DNA of 64,000 bases from Shewanella sp. KT0246 (GTDB taxonomy: Bacteria; Pseudomonadota; Gammaproteobacteria; Enterobacterales; Shewanellaceae), in NCBI RefSeq assembly GCF_019654955.1, contig NZ_BPEV01000008.1, positions 62,001 to 126,000 on the forward strand, read 5' to 3'. Of the stretch, positions 17,554-26,477 are shown one piece after another. A program made the position numbers and the translations under genes. Under the pieces are notes generated by a model. That model had not been told where the DNA came from. It ran no database searches and saw only the letters and a list, made by a program, of their open reading frames with translations. Positions within the stretch are counted from its first letter, which is position 1; every line of letters starts with the position of its first letter.

Positions 17554-18777
17554 ATGAATACAGTCTATTCTATTGGAGAACTCGAATCGTTTCTCATCGC
17601 GATTTTAGTTTTATTTATCGGCCATTCGGTCAATCGTCACTTAGCCGCTTTCAGAAAATATAATATCCCTGAACCCATTGTCGGTGGGCTTATTGTCGCT
17701 GGCTTTATCACCGTCTTGCACTTCAACAACATCAGCATAGAATTCTCTTTATCTATGCAAAATACCTTAATGTTGATGTTTTTCAGTACGGTCGGTTTAG
17801 CTGCAAGCTATAAATTACTTTTAAAAGGTGGCAGTAAAGTCTTCCTTTTTCTCGGTATTGCCTCGCTTTATATCATTATCCAGAATGCTGTAGGGGTCAG
17901 TTTAGCCACAGCACTAGGACTAGAACCTATTATGGGCTTGATAGCAGGGTCTATTACGCTATCTGGTGGACACGGTACTGGCGCAGCTTGGGCACAAACA
18001 TTCCAAGAAAATTATGGCATTAACACCCTTGAATTTGCTATGGCAGCCGCGACCTTCGGTTTAGTCATGGGCGGCATTATTGGTGGACCTGTAGCTCAGA
18101 GGTTGATTAATAAAAACAACTTAGTTTCTTCTTACGGCATTGGTGGCAATCACCACAAAGACCACCCAGATCTTGTCACTTACGATCAGTTAGAAGAAGA
18201 TCGCGTCACCGCTAAGAAGATTTTAGAAGTCTTATTTGTACTACTACTGTGTGTTGCTGGCGCTAAATGGTTCGGTAAGTTCGTCTCGGTGATGGACATT
18301 GGCTGGCTAAAAATGCCTGAATTTGTTTATGCATTATTCATCGGTGTAGTTATTACCAATGCAACAGAGATGACCCGTGGGTTTAAGATTAATAGCGAGT
18401 GTGTAGATATTCTCGGTACTGTTTCATTAGCTTTATTCTTATCAATGGCATTAATGAACTTAAAGCTCTGGGAAATTTTTGACCTTGCAATACCGCTATT
18501 AATCATCTTATTGACTCAAGGTATTGTGCTGGCATTTTTTGCTTACTTTGTCACTTTCAGGTTAATGGGCAGTAATTATGATGCAGCAGTCATGGCTGGC
18601 GGTCATTGCGGCTTCGGTATGGGTGCAACCCCGACTGCGGTTATGAATATGGGTGCATTAGTATCAAGAACAGGCCCTTCACCACAAGCCTTTATGGTGG
18701 TACCAATTGTTGGCGCATTCTTCATTGATATCGTTAACGCTATTATCTTGCAGGGCTATTTAAGCGTGATTGGTTAA
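17554..18777 (+). CDS. gltS: Sodium/glutamate symporter GltS
   Basis: A 407-residue inner-membrane Na+-coupled glutamate importer of the ESS family, close in length to E. coli GltS (401). The two Gly-rich re-entrant motifs of the family are visible: LSGGHGTGAAW (about 147-157) and AGGHCGFGMGATPTAV (about 348-363), which occur in the inverted-repeat halves and form the substrate site. About ten membrane helices surround them. ATG 17554 is used because TAGGAG lies 4-10 bases upstream; an earlier in-frame start at 17533 is unsupported. Monocistronic with a strong terminator after it. Confidence 0.95.
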   Translation: MNTVYSIGELESFLIAILVLFIGHSVNRHLAAFRKYNIPEPIVGGLIVAGFITVLHFNNISIEFSLSMQNTLMLMFFSTVGLAASYKLLLKGGSKVFLFLGIASLYIIIQNAVGVSLATALGLEPIMGLIAGSITLSGGHGTGAAWAQTFQENYGINTLEFAMAAATFGLVMGGIIGGPVAQRLINKNNLVSSYGIGGNHHKDHPDLVTYDQLEEDRVTAKKILEVLFVLLLCVAGAKWFGKFVSVMDIGWLKMPEFVYALFIGVVITNATEMTRGFKINSECVDILGTVSLALFLSMALMNLKLWEIFDLAIPLLIILLTQGIVLAFFAYFVTFRLMGSNYDAAVMAGGHCGFGMGATPTAVMNMGALVSRTGPSPQAFMVVPIVGAFFIDIVNAIILQGYLSVIG

Positions 18778-18810
18778 AACGCTATAAAGTGACTTCCAAA
18801 TAATGAATAC

Positions 18811-18839
18811 AAAAATGCCAGTCATCGACTGGCATTTTT
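18811..18839. terminator. Bidirectional terminator between gltS and the YecH-like gene
   Basis: AAAAATGCCAGTC (18811-18823) and GACTGGCATTTTT (18827-18839) form a perfect 13-bp stem with a 3-nt loop, A-rich on the left and T-rich on the right, between convergent genes. Confidence 0.9.
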
Positions 18840-18903
18840 ATTATTTAGCGGTGCAACTCTAGTAAGAGTCGCTACTGCAAGATTAACTGGCTTTATTCAG
18901 CCA

Positions 18904-19179
18904 TTAATCGTGTGAGTGGCCTTCTTCACCGTGCTCTTTACCAGCACAGTGGCCACACTGATTAATTTGAAAGCCAGCTTCTGTTTCAGTTAAACGGCCA
19001 TTGCTGATAAACAAATCAACCAATTGTGCACCCGTCATATCGCTTGCACGACAAGTATGAAATTGTGCATTCTCGCCAAATTCCTGCGCCATAAGAGCAA
19101 GCCATTGCTGATGTGGTTGTGGCGTATTCTGTGCCTTCATCAACTTAATAACATTACGACCATGAATAGAGTCAGACAT
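18904..19179 (-). CDS. YecH-family putative metal-binding protein
   Basis: A 91-residue cytoplasmic protein. The first part, MSDSIHGRNVIKLM followed by FGENAQFHTCRASDMTGAQLVDLF, fits YecH proteins of enterobacteria and relatives. The C-terminus has a CGHCAGKEHGEEGHSHD run, with a CxxC and several His that could bind a divalent metal; this tail is longer and richer in His than in E. coli YecH. Function is not established. It ends near a shared terminator and is divergent from the DUF2956 gene. Confidence 0.8.
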   Translation of the reverse strand: MSDSIHGRNVIKLMKAQNTPQPHQQWLALMAQEFGENAQFHTCRASDMTGAQLVDLFISNGRLTETEAGFQINQCGHCAGKEHGEEGHSHD

Positions 19180-19337
19180 TTAACGATTCCTTATATTGAA
19201 AAATCCATTTTACGATAAAGCGGCGTGCCCACTCGTGCGATAGCTCATGGTTTAACAAAAATTAATCTACAATTTATCTTCATCGTTAAGATTCGGTATA
19301 GTGTAGTTAGAATTAAACACCGTGACAGAAGGCAGTA

Positions 19338-19664
19338 ATGGCGAAAAATATTTCCCAAGAAACCCAAAATGAAGCAATGAAAGTCGCTAAAGCCACTCAA
19401 AAACCTTCGCAAACCAAAGAGCAAACTAAGCTGATTGCCCAAGGTATTGAGAAAGGCATTGCGGAATACAAAAAACAACAAAAAGCGAAAGCGCGCGGTC
19501 GTGATAAACAGCGTAAACAAGATTTGAAAGCTAAGTCACGACAAGAAAACAATGAAATAGAGTTCAATGCTGAAGCACCGACCTCATCACCTAAGTTCCC
19601 CTGGATATTACTGGTCGCAAGCTGGCTAGGATTTTTAAGCTACGCTTTATTAAACGGCTCATAA
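19338..19664 (+). CDS. DUF2956 family membrane-anchored basic protein
   Basis: A 108-residue protein. Residues 1-65 are Lys/Gln/Ala-rich and very basic (TQKPSQTKEQTKLIAQGIEKGIAEYKKQQKAK), predicted to be a long helix. The C-terminus holds one hydrophobic segment (PWILLVASWLGFLSYALL) that would anchor it in the inner membrane. This is the DUF2956 pattern of Shewanella and Vibrio, function unknown. AAGG precedes the ATG and a clear terminator follows 29 bases after the stop. Confidence 0.8.
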   Translation: MAKNISQETQNEAMKVAKATQKPSQTKEQTKLIAQGIEKGIAEYKKQQKAKARGRDKQRKQDLKAKSRQENNEIEFNAEAPTSSPKFPWILLVASWLGFLSYALLNGS

Positions 19665-19692
19665 TCACAGTTTTTCATTTGAATTAACCAAT

Positions 19693-19720
19693 AAAAAAGT
19701 CAGCTGTTGCTGACTTTTTT
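19693..19720 (+). terminator. Rho-independent terminator after DUF2956 gene
   Basis: AAAAAAGTCAGC (19693-19704) pairs with GCTGACTTTTTT (19709-19720) across a 4-nt loop. The symmetric A- and T-runs let it work for the convergent hcr gene too. Confidence 0.9.
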
Positions 19721-19755
19721 GTTTATCTGCTTATCAGCAAGGTACGTATTAAGCA

Positions 19756-21093
19756 CTACATTTTTAACGTCACGTCTGAAGTGATTTTAGTTGAGCATGC
19801 TAATACATAACCCGCGGCAATTTCATCTTCGGTCAATGTCATCGTACTCGTGGACTCAGTTGTTCCTGAAGTCACTTGGCACTTACATGCACCGCATACA
19901 CCGCTTCTACACGCCGCAATAATGGGTAACCCTTCAGATTCAATACCATCTAATAAGGTATTCTCAGCCGATAATGGGATGTTTTTATCAGCGATGTTAA
20001 GCATAAACTGAGCGCTTTCTCTACCACTCATATCGCTACTTGCATCACTCATAACAGCGCTAGGTTTCGCAGCGCCGCCAAAGCTTTCTTGATGAAAGTT
20101 TTCCATGTCAAAACCGCTTGTTTCAAGCAAAGATTTAACTGCAACCATGTAAGGCTCTGGTCCACATACAAAAATGGTTCTTTGCTTAAAGTCAGGGATT
20201 AACAATCCAAGCTTTTCAATATCGAAACGACCCAACATTCTGCTATCGCAGCCAGTATGGTTAACACCTTCTGCAAGCTCTGGTGCCGATTCTAATAGGT
20301 AATTTAAATTAAACTTAGCGCTTCTATGCGCCATTGAACTTAATCCATCAGCAAAAATAATATCGTCATTACTGCGCGCACTGTGTACAAAGCCAATATC
20401 ACTACCGACTCTGGCATCTAGCAACCAGCGAGACATAGAATACATAGGGGTGATACCGCTGCCTGCACTTAAGAATAAATACTTATCTGCAGTAATATCC
20501 ACAAGGTTAAATGCGCCATCAGGGCCCATCACAGTGACTACATCGCCTTCATTCACTTTGTCTGCTACAAAGTTAGATACTTTGCCGCCTACAATCCGTT
20601 TAACCGTCACCACGATTGAGAAAGGTCTAGAAGGTGAAGATGACATGGTGTAACTGCGATAGACTATTTCACCATCAATGTCTAACTTAAAAGTAATGAA
20701 TTGGCCTGGCTTGTAATTAAATTTAACAGGCGTTAATCCTTGAAATCGAAAACTGATCACATCATGGGTTTCATGCCATTTCTCAACACAGCGAAGTTTG
20801 ATATCACCACGCTGCCAATCGTCAGCACTTAATAACGCTTGGTCTTTCCCATTCGATATAGCACTCGACTCAGTATTAGCACTGACTTTAGCTTCAGCAT
20901 GACTTTCAGCCTTGGCAGCCACATTTGCTAGCGCACCCGACATGGAAAAGCCTGAAGTTGGCTTAGTTAACGTTTTTGGCTTATCAATGGCTTTCTCTAT
21001 TGTCTCTGCCTTTTCATTTTTAGAAGCAGATTGAGCAGAAGCTGATTGCACTGAGGAGAGCGCTGCTGAAAATGAAAATCCTGATGAGCTCAT
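19756..21093 (-). CDS. hcr: Hcp reductase (NADH oxidoreductase Hcr) with N-terminal extension
   Basis: A 445-residue flavin/iron-sulfur reductase that passes electrons from NAD(P)H to the hybrid cluster protein. An FAD domain (about 98-200, RSYTMSSSP binding FAD), an NAD domain (LSAGSGITPMYSM and FVCGPEPYM) and a C-terminal [2Fe-2S] ferredoxin domain (CRSGVCGACKC, then a fourth Cys near the end) are all present. E. coli Hcr has 322 residues; the surplus is an N-terminal low-complexity extension of about 95 residues. It contains a duplicated motif, SGFSFSAALSSV (4-15) and SGFSMSGALANV (47-58). AAAGGTG precedes the start. It lies 99 bases downstream of hcp and is probably co-transcribed. Confidence 0.9.
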   Translation of the reverse strand: MSSSGFSFSAALSSVQSASAQSASKNEKAETIEKAIDKPKTLTKPTSGFSMSGALANVAAKAESHAEAKVSANTESSAISNGKDQALLSADDWQRGDIKLRCVEKWHETHDVISFRFQGLTPVKFNYKPGQFITFKLDIDGEIVYRSYTMSSSPSRPFSIVVTVKRIVGGKVSNFVADKVNEGDVVTVMGPDGAFNLVDITADKYLFLSAGSGITPMYSMSRWLLDARVGSDIGFVHSARSNDDIIFADGLSSMAHRSAKFNLNYLLESAPELAEGVNHTGCDSRMLGRFDIEKLGLLIPDFKQRTIFVCGPEPYMVAVKSLLETSGFDMENFHQESFGGAAKPSAVMSDASSDMSGRESAQFMLNIADKNIPLSAENTLLDGIESEGLPIIAACRSGVCGACKCQVTSGTTESTSTMTLTEDEIAAGYVLACSTKITSDVTLKM

Positions 21094-21192
21094 AGGGCAC
21101 CTTTCACTGAGTCAATGATAAATAACTAGAGATGTAAACTGAGGAATAATCGGTGATACAAGCTGATAGCCTATATCACCGTATACAGCTGA

Positions 21193-22851
21193 TTAAGCGG
21201 CCTTAATCATTGCTTGAAGATCTGATGCAACATCAGTGGTATTACGTAAACCGAATTGATCTTCTAACACTTTTGCCAAGTTTTCAGTTAAGAAAGCTGG
21301 CGGCGTCGGACCGGTACGGATGTTTTTAACACCAAGTGATAGTAACGTCAGTAATACCACAATCGCTTTTTGCTCAAACCAAGATAAAACAAGGCTTAAT
21401 GGTAGTTCATTGATGTCACATTCAAAGATATCTTTCAGTGCTAATGCTAACTGAATAGCAGAGTAAGCATCGTTACACTGACCCACATCTAATAAGCGAG
21501 GAATCCCATTAATGTCGCCAAACTCAAGTTTGTTGAACTTGTACTTACCACAACCAAGTGTCAGGATAATGGTGTCGTCAGGCACTGATTTAGCAAGGTC
21601 AGTAAAGTAACTACGCTCTGATTTGTCACCGTCACAACCACCGATTAAGAAGAAATGCTTAATTGAACCATTTTTCACATTTTCAACCACTGTAGGTGCA
21701 GCTTCCATTAAGGCATTACGAGCAAAACCAATAGTGATCTTGTGAGGGATTTCATCATAAGTGAATCCTTCAAGCTCTAATGCTTTATCAATCACTTCGC
21801 TGAAGTCTTCACCTTCAACGTGAGTCACCCCAGGCCAACCAACAATGCTACGCGTAAAGATGCGGTCTGAGTATTCGCCCACGTTAGGGTCGATAATACA
21901 GTTAGATGTCATCACAACAGCGCCTGGGAAAGTACCGAATTCACGCTGCTGGTTTTGCCATGCGCTGCCGTAGTTGCCTACAAGGTGCGGATACTTTTTA
22001 AATTCTGGATAAGCTAAAGCCGGTAGCATTTCGCCGTGAGTAAACACGTTAATGCCCTTACCTTCAGTTTGTTGCAAGATAAGCTCAAGATCTTTCATGT
22101 CATGACCAGACACTAAAATCGCTTTACCTTTAACCGACTTAGTATTGACTTCAGTTGGCTCAGGGTGACCAAATGCGCTGGTTTCACCTTCATCAAGCAT
22201 CGCCATCACGCGGTAGTTTAGTTGGCCAATCTCCATCGCTGTGCCAAATAGTTTATCGCCATCAACTGAATCTTCACCAAGGAAAGACATAATTTGATGG
22301 AACTCGCCAGCAACGTCAGCATCTGTTTGTTCTAATACGCGCGCATGTTCCATATAAGCTGCTGCGCCTTTAAGGCCGTATAAACATAATAAACGAAGAC
22401 CAAGGATATCTTCATGCACATCACCACGGTTAGGCAGTGCTAATGGCGCCTGATCTAACATTTCAGGTTTTGAAGCAGCAAGGTTTAGTGAACCTTGTGC
22501 AATAACAGCTTCAGGCTCTACGCCATTGTCGGCACACGCTTGCTCGTAAGCCGCTTTTAATTCGTTACGGTAATCTTGCGCCTGATAGGCGTAATCCATT
22601 AAACGTTCATCATCGAAGTTCACGTTAGTTAACGTGGCAAAGAATGCTTTAGGCACAAAGGTATCAATTTCAGCATTGATAATATTAAATTCACGCGCTT
22701 TTACAGCATATGCAGATACGCCTTGTAGCATATAGATAAGAAGATCTTGAAGGTCCGACGTTGATGCTAACTTACCGCACATACCTTGTGAATAACTACA
22801 ACCATTGCCTGCTGGGGTTCGAACTGTTTGCTCACATTGAATACAGAACAT
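21193..22851 (-). CDS. hcp: Hydroxylamine reductase / hybrid cluster protein Hcp
   Basis: A 552-residue cytoplasmic iron-sulfur protein acting as a nitric oxide reductase or hydroxylamine reductase in nitrosative stress. The N-terminal Cys pattern C3-x2-C6-x11-C18-x6-C25 is that of the facultative-anaerobe class. The hybrid-cluster ligands are in the usual blocks ([54 protein letters not shown]). ATG 22851 is chosen over the upstream ATG 22881 because the protein then begins MFCIQCEQ, as in all homologues, with AGGAGA upstream. A Fnr-like site lies about 115 bases upstream. First gene of the hcp-hcr operon. Confidence 0.97.
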   Translation of the reverse strand: MFCIQCEQTVRTPAGNGCSYSQGMCGKLASTSDLQDLLIYMLQGVSAYAVKAREFNIINAEIDTFVPKAFFATLTNVNFDDERLMDYAYQAQDYRNELKAAYEQACADNGVEPEAVIAQGSLNLAASKPEMLDQAPLALPNRGDVHEDILGLRLLCLYGLKGAAAYMEHARVLEQTDADVAGEFHQIMSFLGEDSVDGDKLFGTAMEIGQLNYRVMAMLDEGETSAFGHPEPTEVNTKSVKGKAILVSGHDMKDLELILQQTEGKGINVFTHGEMLPALAYPEFKKYPHLVGNYGSAWQNQQREFGTFPGAVVMTSNCIIDPNVGEYSDRIFTRSIVGWPGVTHVEGEDFSEVIDKALELEGFTYDEIPHKITIGFARNALMEAAPTVVENVKNGSIKHFFLIGGCDGDKSERSYFTDLAKSVPDDTIILTLGCGKYKFNKLEFGDINGIPRLLDVGQCNDAYSAIQLALALKDIFECDINELPLSLVLSWFEQKAIVVLLTLLSLGVKNIRTGPTPPAFLTENLAKVLEDQFGLRNTTDVASDLQAMIKAA

Positions 22852-22962
22852 TGCCTTTCTCCTGATGATGACTTTAATCATGCATTTAATTTACATGTTT
22901 AAGATTAGTTTACGCTCATCATCGAAAAGCAAAACCGATTTTTACGATCTTTATCTATTTAT

Positions 22963-22976
22963 TTGAGGTTGATCAC
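22963..22976 (-). promoter_or_regulatory. Candidate Fnr/EtrA binding site upstream of hcp
   Basis: TTGAG-GTTG-ATCAC matches the Fnr consensus TTGAT-N4-ATCAA at 8 of 10 defined positions and lies about 112-125 bases upstream of the hcp start. Hcp-hcr induction by anaerobiosis through Fnr-type regulators is well known in enterobacteria and Shewanella, so the site is plausible. Confidence 0.5.
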
Positions 22977-23079
22977 TTTCAGTAAAACCTAATATAACGA
23001 CAGTTTCAGGCAAAAAGTAAGCTTATCATTAGCTTAAACAAGCACCACTAAATCGATAAAGGTTTGAATCACGACCAAT

Positions 23080-23112
23080 AAAATAGCCAGCATTACAGCT
23101 GGCTATTTTGTT
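23080..23112 (-). terminator. Terminator after the FG-GAP protein gene
   Basis: AAAATAGCCAGC (23080-23091) pairs perfectly with GCTGGCTATTTT (23098-23109) with a 6-nt loop, 25-58 bases past the stop of the minus-strand gene. Confidence 0.85.
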
Positions 23113-23137
23113 TAAAAGCTAGAATGAAAAATCGGCA

Positions 23138-24766
23138 TTAATTGGCGATTAACACGCTAAAGCGGCGCTGTAGGTTTTCAGGATCTTGTCTGCCAAATTT
23201 AAGCAATAAATCATCTTTACCGTCGGCATTAATATCCACAGCTGATAACATGGCTCCTTCAACAGGGATAGTTACAGACCATTCTTCGGCGCGTTTTTTA
23301 AAAGGCTCGCTACCTGCTTGACCATAGTAAATATCCAGTTCTTCATTATCGTCTGACAATAATAGCTCTTTAAAACCGTCACCATTAATATCGGCTAAGG
23401 CAACCACTGGCTCACCACTTTGGCCAGAGGTTAAACTAAAGCTTAATTCAACTTCCTTACTGACATTGGCTTTGTCTGCAAACAAACTGGCATCATTCAT
23501 CTTAAAAATATGCACATCTTGATCAATGCTGCCTGAAAGTAATGCACTGACGATTTGTGTCAGCCCAATATCAAAGCCTGCGACAATCACTTCATCAACT
23601 TCATCATTATCAAGATCTTCAAAACGTAAGCCTGTTAGCGTGCCATCCGCTTTAATGATGGTATTTGCTTCTCGAGGAAAACTTAACTGGCCGTTATTAT
23701 TACTGCCTAGGTAAATTTCGTAATCATTAACCCTGTCTAACACACCTGAGCTTTTGGTATAGCGCACAACCAGATCGCTGATGCCATCGCCATTCACATC
23801 ACCGATGCGCTCAACCTTACGGTAGAGCAAATCACTTTGATCTAAATTCTCGCCATAGGCATCACGTTTATTCCACCAATCAACACCACTGATCGGCTGG
23901 CTGACTGAGATAAACTCTGCGATTTCAGAAAACTGCCCATCTTCTTGTTGGTAATAGACTTCAAGTGAGCCTTCACCAACCTTAATGATGTCATCGCGCT
24001 GATCAAAGTTCATATCACTGTGATACAGCTTGGCATGACTATATTCTGCCCCATTATTTTTAAGCTCAACCACAGGAAGGAGAGGTAAAGATTGTTGGAT
24101 AAATCCACCATTAGCTTGGCCTAATAGCACAGCCGTTTCTCTAAAGTCACTGATAAGAATATCTGCAATATCATCATTGTTAATATCAATCACGAAATTA
24201 CCGCGAGAAATATAATCGGCTTGCGTCGTCACTGAAATAGACTGAATATCTGCCACTTTTTTAAGCGAACCTTGGTTGGGCATGACATCAACGGAGTCTA
24301 ATTCCTCATCAGGTTCAGTCGTTGATACTAAGAGCTTTTTTTGCGCTGGTGAATATTGCAGTAAGGCATTATCGGTAACGAAAAAGAGTTGTTGAGTAAG
24401 TACTTCAGCTTGATTAGAACCTGAGACCTTAGCTGGTTCTAGCTCATTAATATCAAAGCTATATATATCTTTTGAGAGCATTAATTTATCAAGCTGCACT
24501 AATGCCTCATTCTCAAAACCATAAATAGCTAACCAGCGTTCGTGATTATCATCAACACCTACAGCAATTAATTCATTGCCTTGATGCTCAAGAATGTTGG
24601 CACTCACTATGCCTTGAGTTAGCTCAAAATCAGCATCAATATGATGTGCGGTAAATTGAGGAGTAAACGAGGTTTCAGCAGCGATAGATTGACAGTGAGC
24701 AGCTAACAATAGACCTGTGCAACTTACCAGTAGCGTATTCAAACTGGCTCGATTAAATAAATTCAT
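23138..24766 (-). CDS. Exported FG-GAP/VCBS repeat protein
   Basis: A 542-residue protein with a signal peptide (hydrophobic stretch about 10-25, cut near SIA-AE). At least five calcium-loop repeats of the D-x-D/N-x-D-G type are visible: DINNDDIADILI, DVNGDGISDLVV, DLDNDEVDEVIV, DINGDGFKELLL and DINADGKDDLLL. They indicate a beta-propeller like the integrin alpha N-terminus, located in the periplasm or exported. The acidic loops would bind Ca2+. No enzymatic domain is seen, and the role is unknown. Single gene with its own terminator; the start follows CAGGATG. Confidence 0.85.
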   Translation of the reverse strand: MNLFNRASLNTLLVSCTGLLLAAHCQSIAAETSFTPQFTAHHIDADFELTQGIVSANILEHQGNELIAVGVDDNHERWLAIYGFENEALVQLDKLMLSKDIYSFDINELEPAKVSGSNQAEVLTQQLFFVTDNALLQYSPAQKKLLVSTTEPDEELDSVDVMPNQGSLKKVADIQSISVTTQADYISRGNFVIDINNDDIADILISDFRETAVLLGQANGGFIQQSLPLLPVVELKNNGAEYSHAKLYHSDMNFDQRDDIIKVGEGSLEVYYQQEDGQFSEIAEFISVSQPISGVDWWNKRDAYGENLDQSDLLYRKVERIGDVNGDGISDLVVRYTKSSGVLDRVNDYEIYLGSNNNGQLSFPREANTIIKADGTLTGLRFEDLDNDEVDEVIVAGFDIGLTQIVSALLSGSIDQDVHIFKMNDASLFADKANVSKEVELSFSLTSGQSGEPVVALADINGDGFKELLLSDDNEELDIYYGQAGSEPFKKRAEEWSVTIPVEGAMLSAVDINADGKDDLLLKFGRQDPENLQRRFSVLIAN

Positions 24767-24955
24767 CCTGAAATCGTATCCTTTGATTTTTTAATAACGT
24801 CAACATTAATGATTGCTTATGTTATTAAGATAACGAGTCTTGATGAAAGTTCACACAGTTTAATTGTTACGAGTTAATTATGGAGTTAAGAAAGGAGTGA
24901 GTTCCAAGCTGTTGGTCATTACAGAAGTTAATGCTGAAGTGCTTTTTAACGTGTT

Positions 24956-25747
24956 TTAACCTTCAATCAGTAAATTGTCATAAGCTAATCTCACTTGATC
25001 TTCACCATACGATCGCTCTAATCGCCGCACAATAAAATGGCCTCTTGCCATGTCTTGGAAATGATCAATAAACAAAGTATTAATGATTGCTCCACCAGCT
25101 GCGCCAATTGCAGGTACTGCCTGCGCTGCCATTTTTTGAGTGACTTGCACCCCAAATCGTTCTGCAATCACTGCCACTAATTTCACCATGGCAGGGCCAG
25201 CCTCTTTACTAATTCCTTTTGTAGCAACGTACTCAGCAGCTTCAGCCAGTGAATTTGCAATAACGGTTCGCACCGCAAAGTAGCCTTTTTCAGCTTGATC
25301 ATCGTCATTAGACTCACCACCCAGTGCAAAAACCTCAAGACAAGCTAATTGAGTTTGCACATCGGTGAGCTGTTCGCCTTCACTGCGAGCAACATCAGCA
25401 ATGGATCGCAGCATAATAGTCGTTGAAATAGGCAGCTCCAGTGCCAATGCTGATAAGCCAAAAAAGCCGCCAACGCCCCCACTCACTGCCACACCTAATT
25501 TGTGCCATCGATCAGATGATTGCTCGCCCGGTACATCTTTCATGGTAAATAACGCTGCACTTGATGCTTTCATCAACGCCGCTTGCGTAACCTTGCCAAT
25601 CCCCTCACTCACGGTTTTCGGCAGCATAGCAAAACCTTTCTCGATTGGCGTACCAATAAAGTCGGTCATCTTAGCCGCAAGTCCTGGGTTATCGAGTAAC
25701 TGTTTTGCTTGAGCAAGCTGCAGCTTATCTTGTGGTGTAAGGCTCAA
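24956..25747 (-). CDS. EcsC family protein
   Basis: A 263-residue protein with alternating amphipathic and Gly/Ala-rich helices (GVAVSGGVGGFFGLSALALELPISTTIMLRS and AVPAIGAAGGAIINTLFIDHFQDMARGHFIVRRLE) that match EcsC proteins, named after the third gene of the Bacillus ecs locus. Function is unclear, possibly membrane-associated. The best start is TTG at 25747: AAGGAAG lies 5 bases before it and no in-frame ATG is near. It stands alone between the FG-GAP gene and ppiB on the same strand. Confidence 0.8.
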   Translation of the reverse strand: MSLTPQDKLQLAQAKQLLDNPGLAAKMTDFIGTPIEKGFAMLPKTVSEGIGKVTQAALMKASSAALFTMKDVPGEQSSDRWHKLGVAVSGGVGGFFGLSALALELPISTTIMLRSIADVARSEGEQLTDVQTQLACLEVFALGGESNDDDQAEKGYFAVRTVIANSLAEAAEYVATKGISKEAGPAMVKLVAVIAERFGVQVTQKMAAQAVPAIGAAGGAIINTLFIDHFQDMARGHFIVRRLERSYGEDQVRLAYDNLLIEG

Positions 25748-25879
25748 ATGAGCTTCCTTTTATATTTGTTCGTTCGGCGCTAGCACAATGATATTGAAAT
25801 AAAAAATGTATCGAAGGCGTATGCTTTCGATACATGCTTTCAGAAAAGCTAAGGCAATGCTCACTCAGCCAAACAAGCC

Positions 25880-26383
25880 TTACTCTTCTATCGTGACTTT
25901 TTCAATGATAATAGGCGTTTTAGGAACATCATCGTGCCCTGCAATAGTGGCTGTCTTTGCCTTTTCAATTTCTTTTACCACTTCAATACCAGCAATCACT
26001 TTACCAAATACCGCGTAACCCCAACCATTATTGGTCGTAGCGGTATGATCTAAAAAGGTATTGTCAGCAACATTAATAAAAAACTGCCCAGTAGCTGAAT
26101 GCGGCGCATCGGTTCTCGCCATTGCAATGGTGCCTAATACATTGCTTAAACCACGATTAGCTTCGTTTACAATCGGATCGCGAGTCGGTTTTTCTTTCAT
26201 TTTGGCAGTAAATCCGCCACCTTGGATCATAAAGCCTTTGATCACGCGATGAAAAATCGTGTGCTCATAAAAGCCATCTTTACAATACTGTAAGAAGTTC
26301 TTTGAACTGACTGGCGCTTTTTCCATATCAAGCTCAATGCAAATATCACCCAAGTTAGTCGTAAACGTAATCATATTGCTCAT
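25880..26383 (-). CDS. ppiB: Cytoplasmic peptidyl-prolyl cis-trans isomerase, cyclophilin B
   Basis: A 167-residue cyclophilin without a signal peptide, so cytoplasmic like E. coli PpiB (164). The catalytic Arg/Phe/Gln set appears in the [15 protein letters not shown] motif (about 45-60), and [21 protein letters not shown] and [17 protein letters not shown] give the rest of the active cleft. It accelerates proline isomerisation during protein folding. The true start may be the ATG three codons in (26374), which gives the usual [10 protein letters not shown] opening; both are possible. Confidence 0.95.
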   Translation of the reverse strand: MSNMITFTTNLGDICIELDMEKAPVSSKNFLQYCKDGFYEHTIFHRVIKGFMIQGGGFTAKMKEKPTRDPIVNEANRGLSNVLGTIAMARTDAPHSATGQFFINVADNTFLDHTATTNNGWGYAVFGKVIAGIEVVKEIEKAKTATIAGHDDVPKTPIIIEKVTIEE

Positions 26384-26477
26384 ACCTAAGTTAAATAAGG
26401 GATGACGTCACCCCTATGATAACGGCTATTATAGCGTGACATCATCAGCGTGAGTTATCTTCTCGCTATTTTAAATG

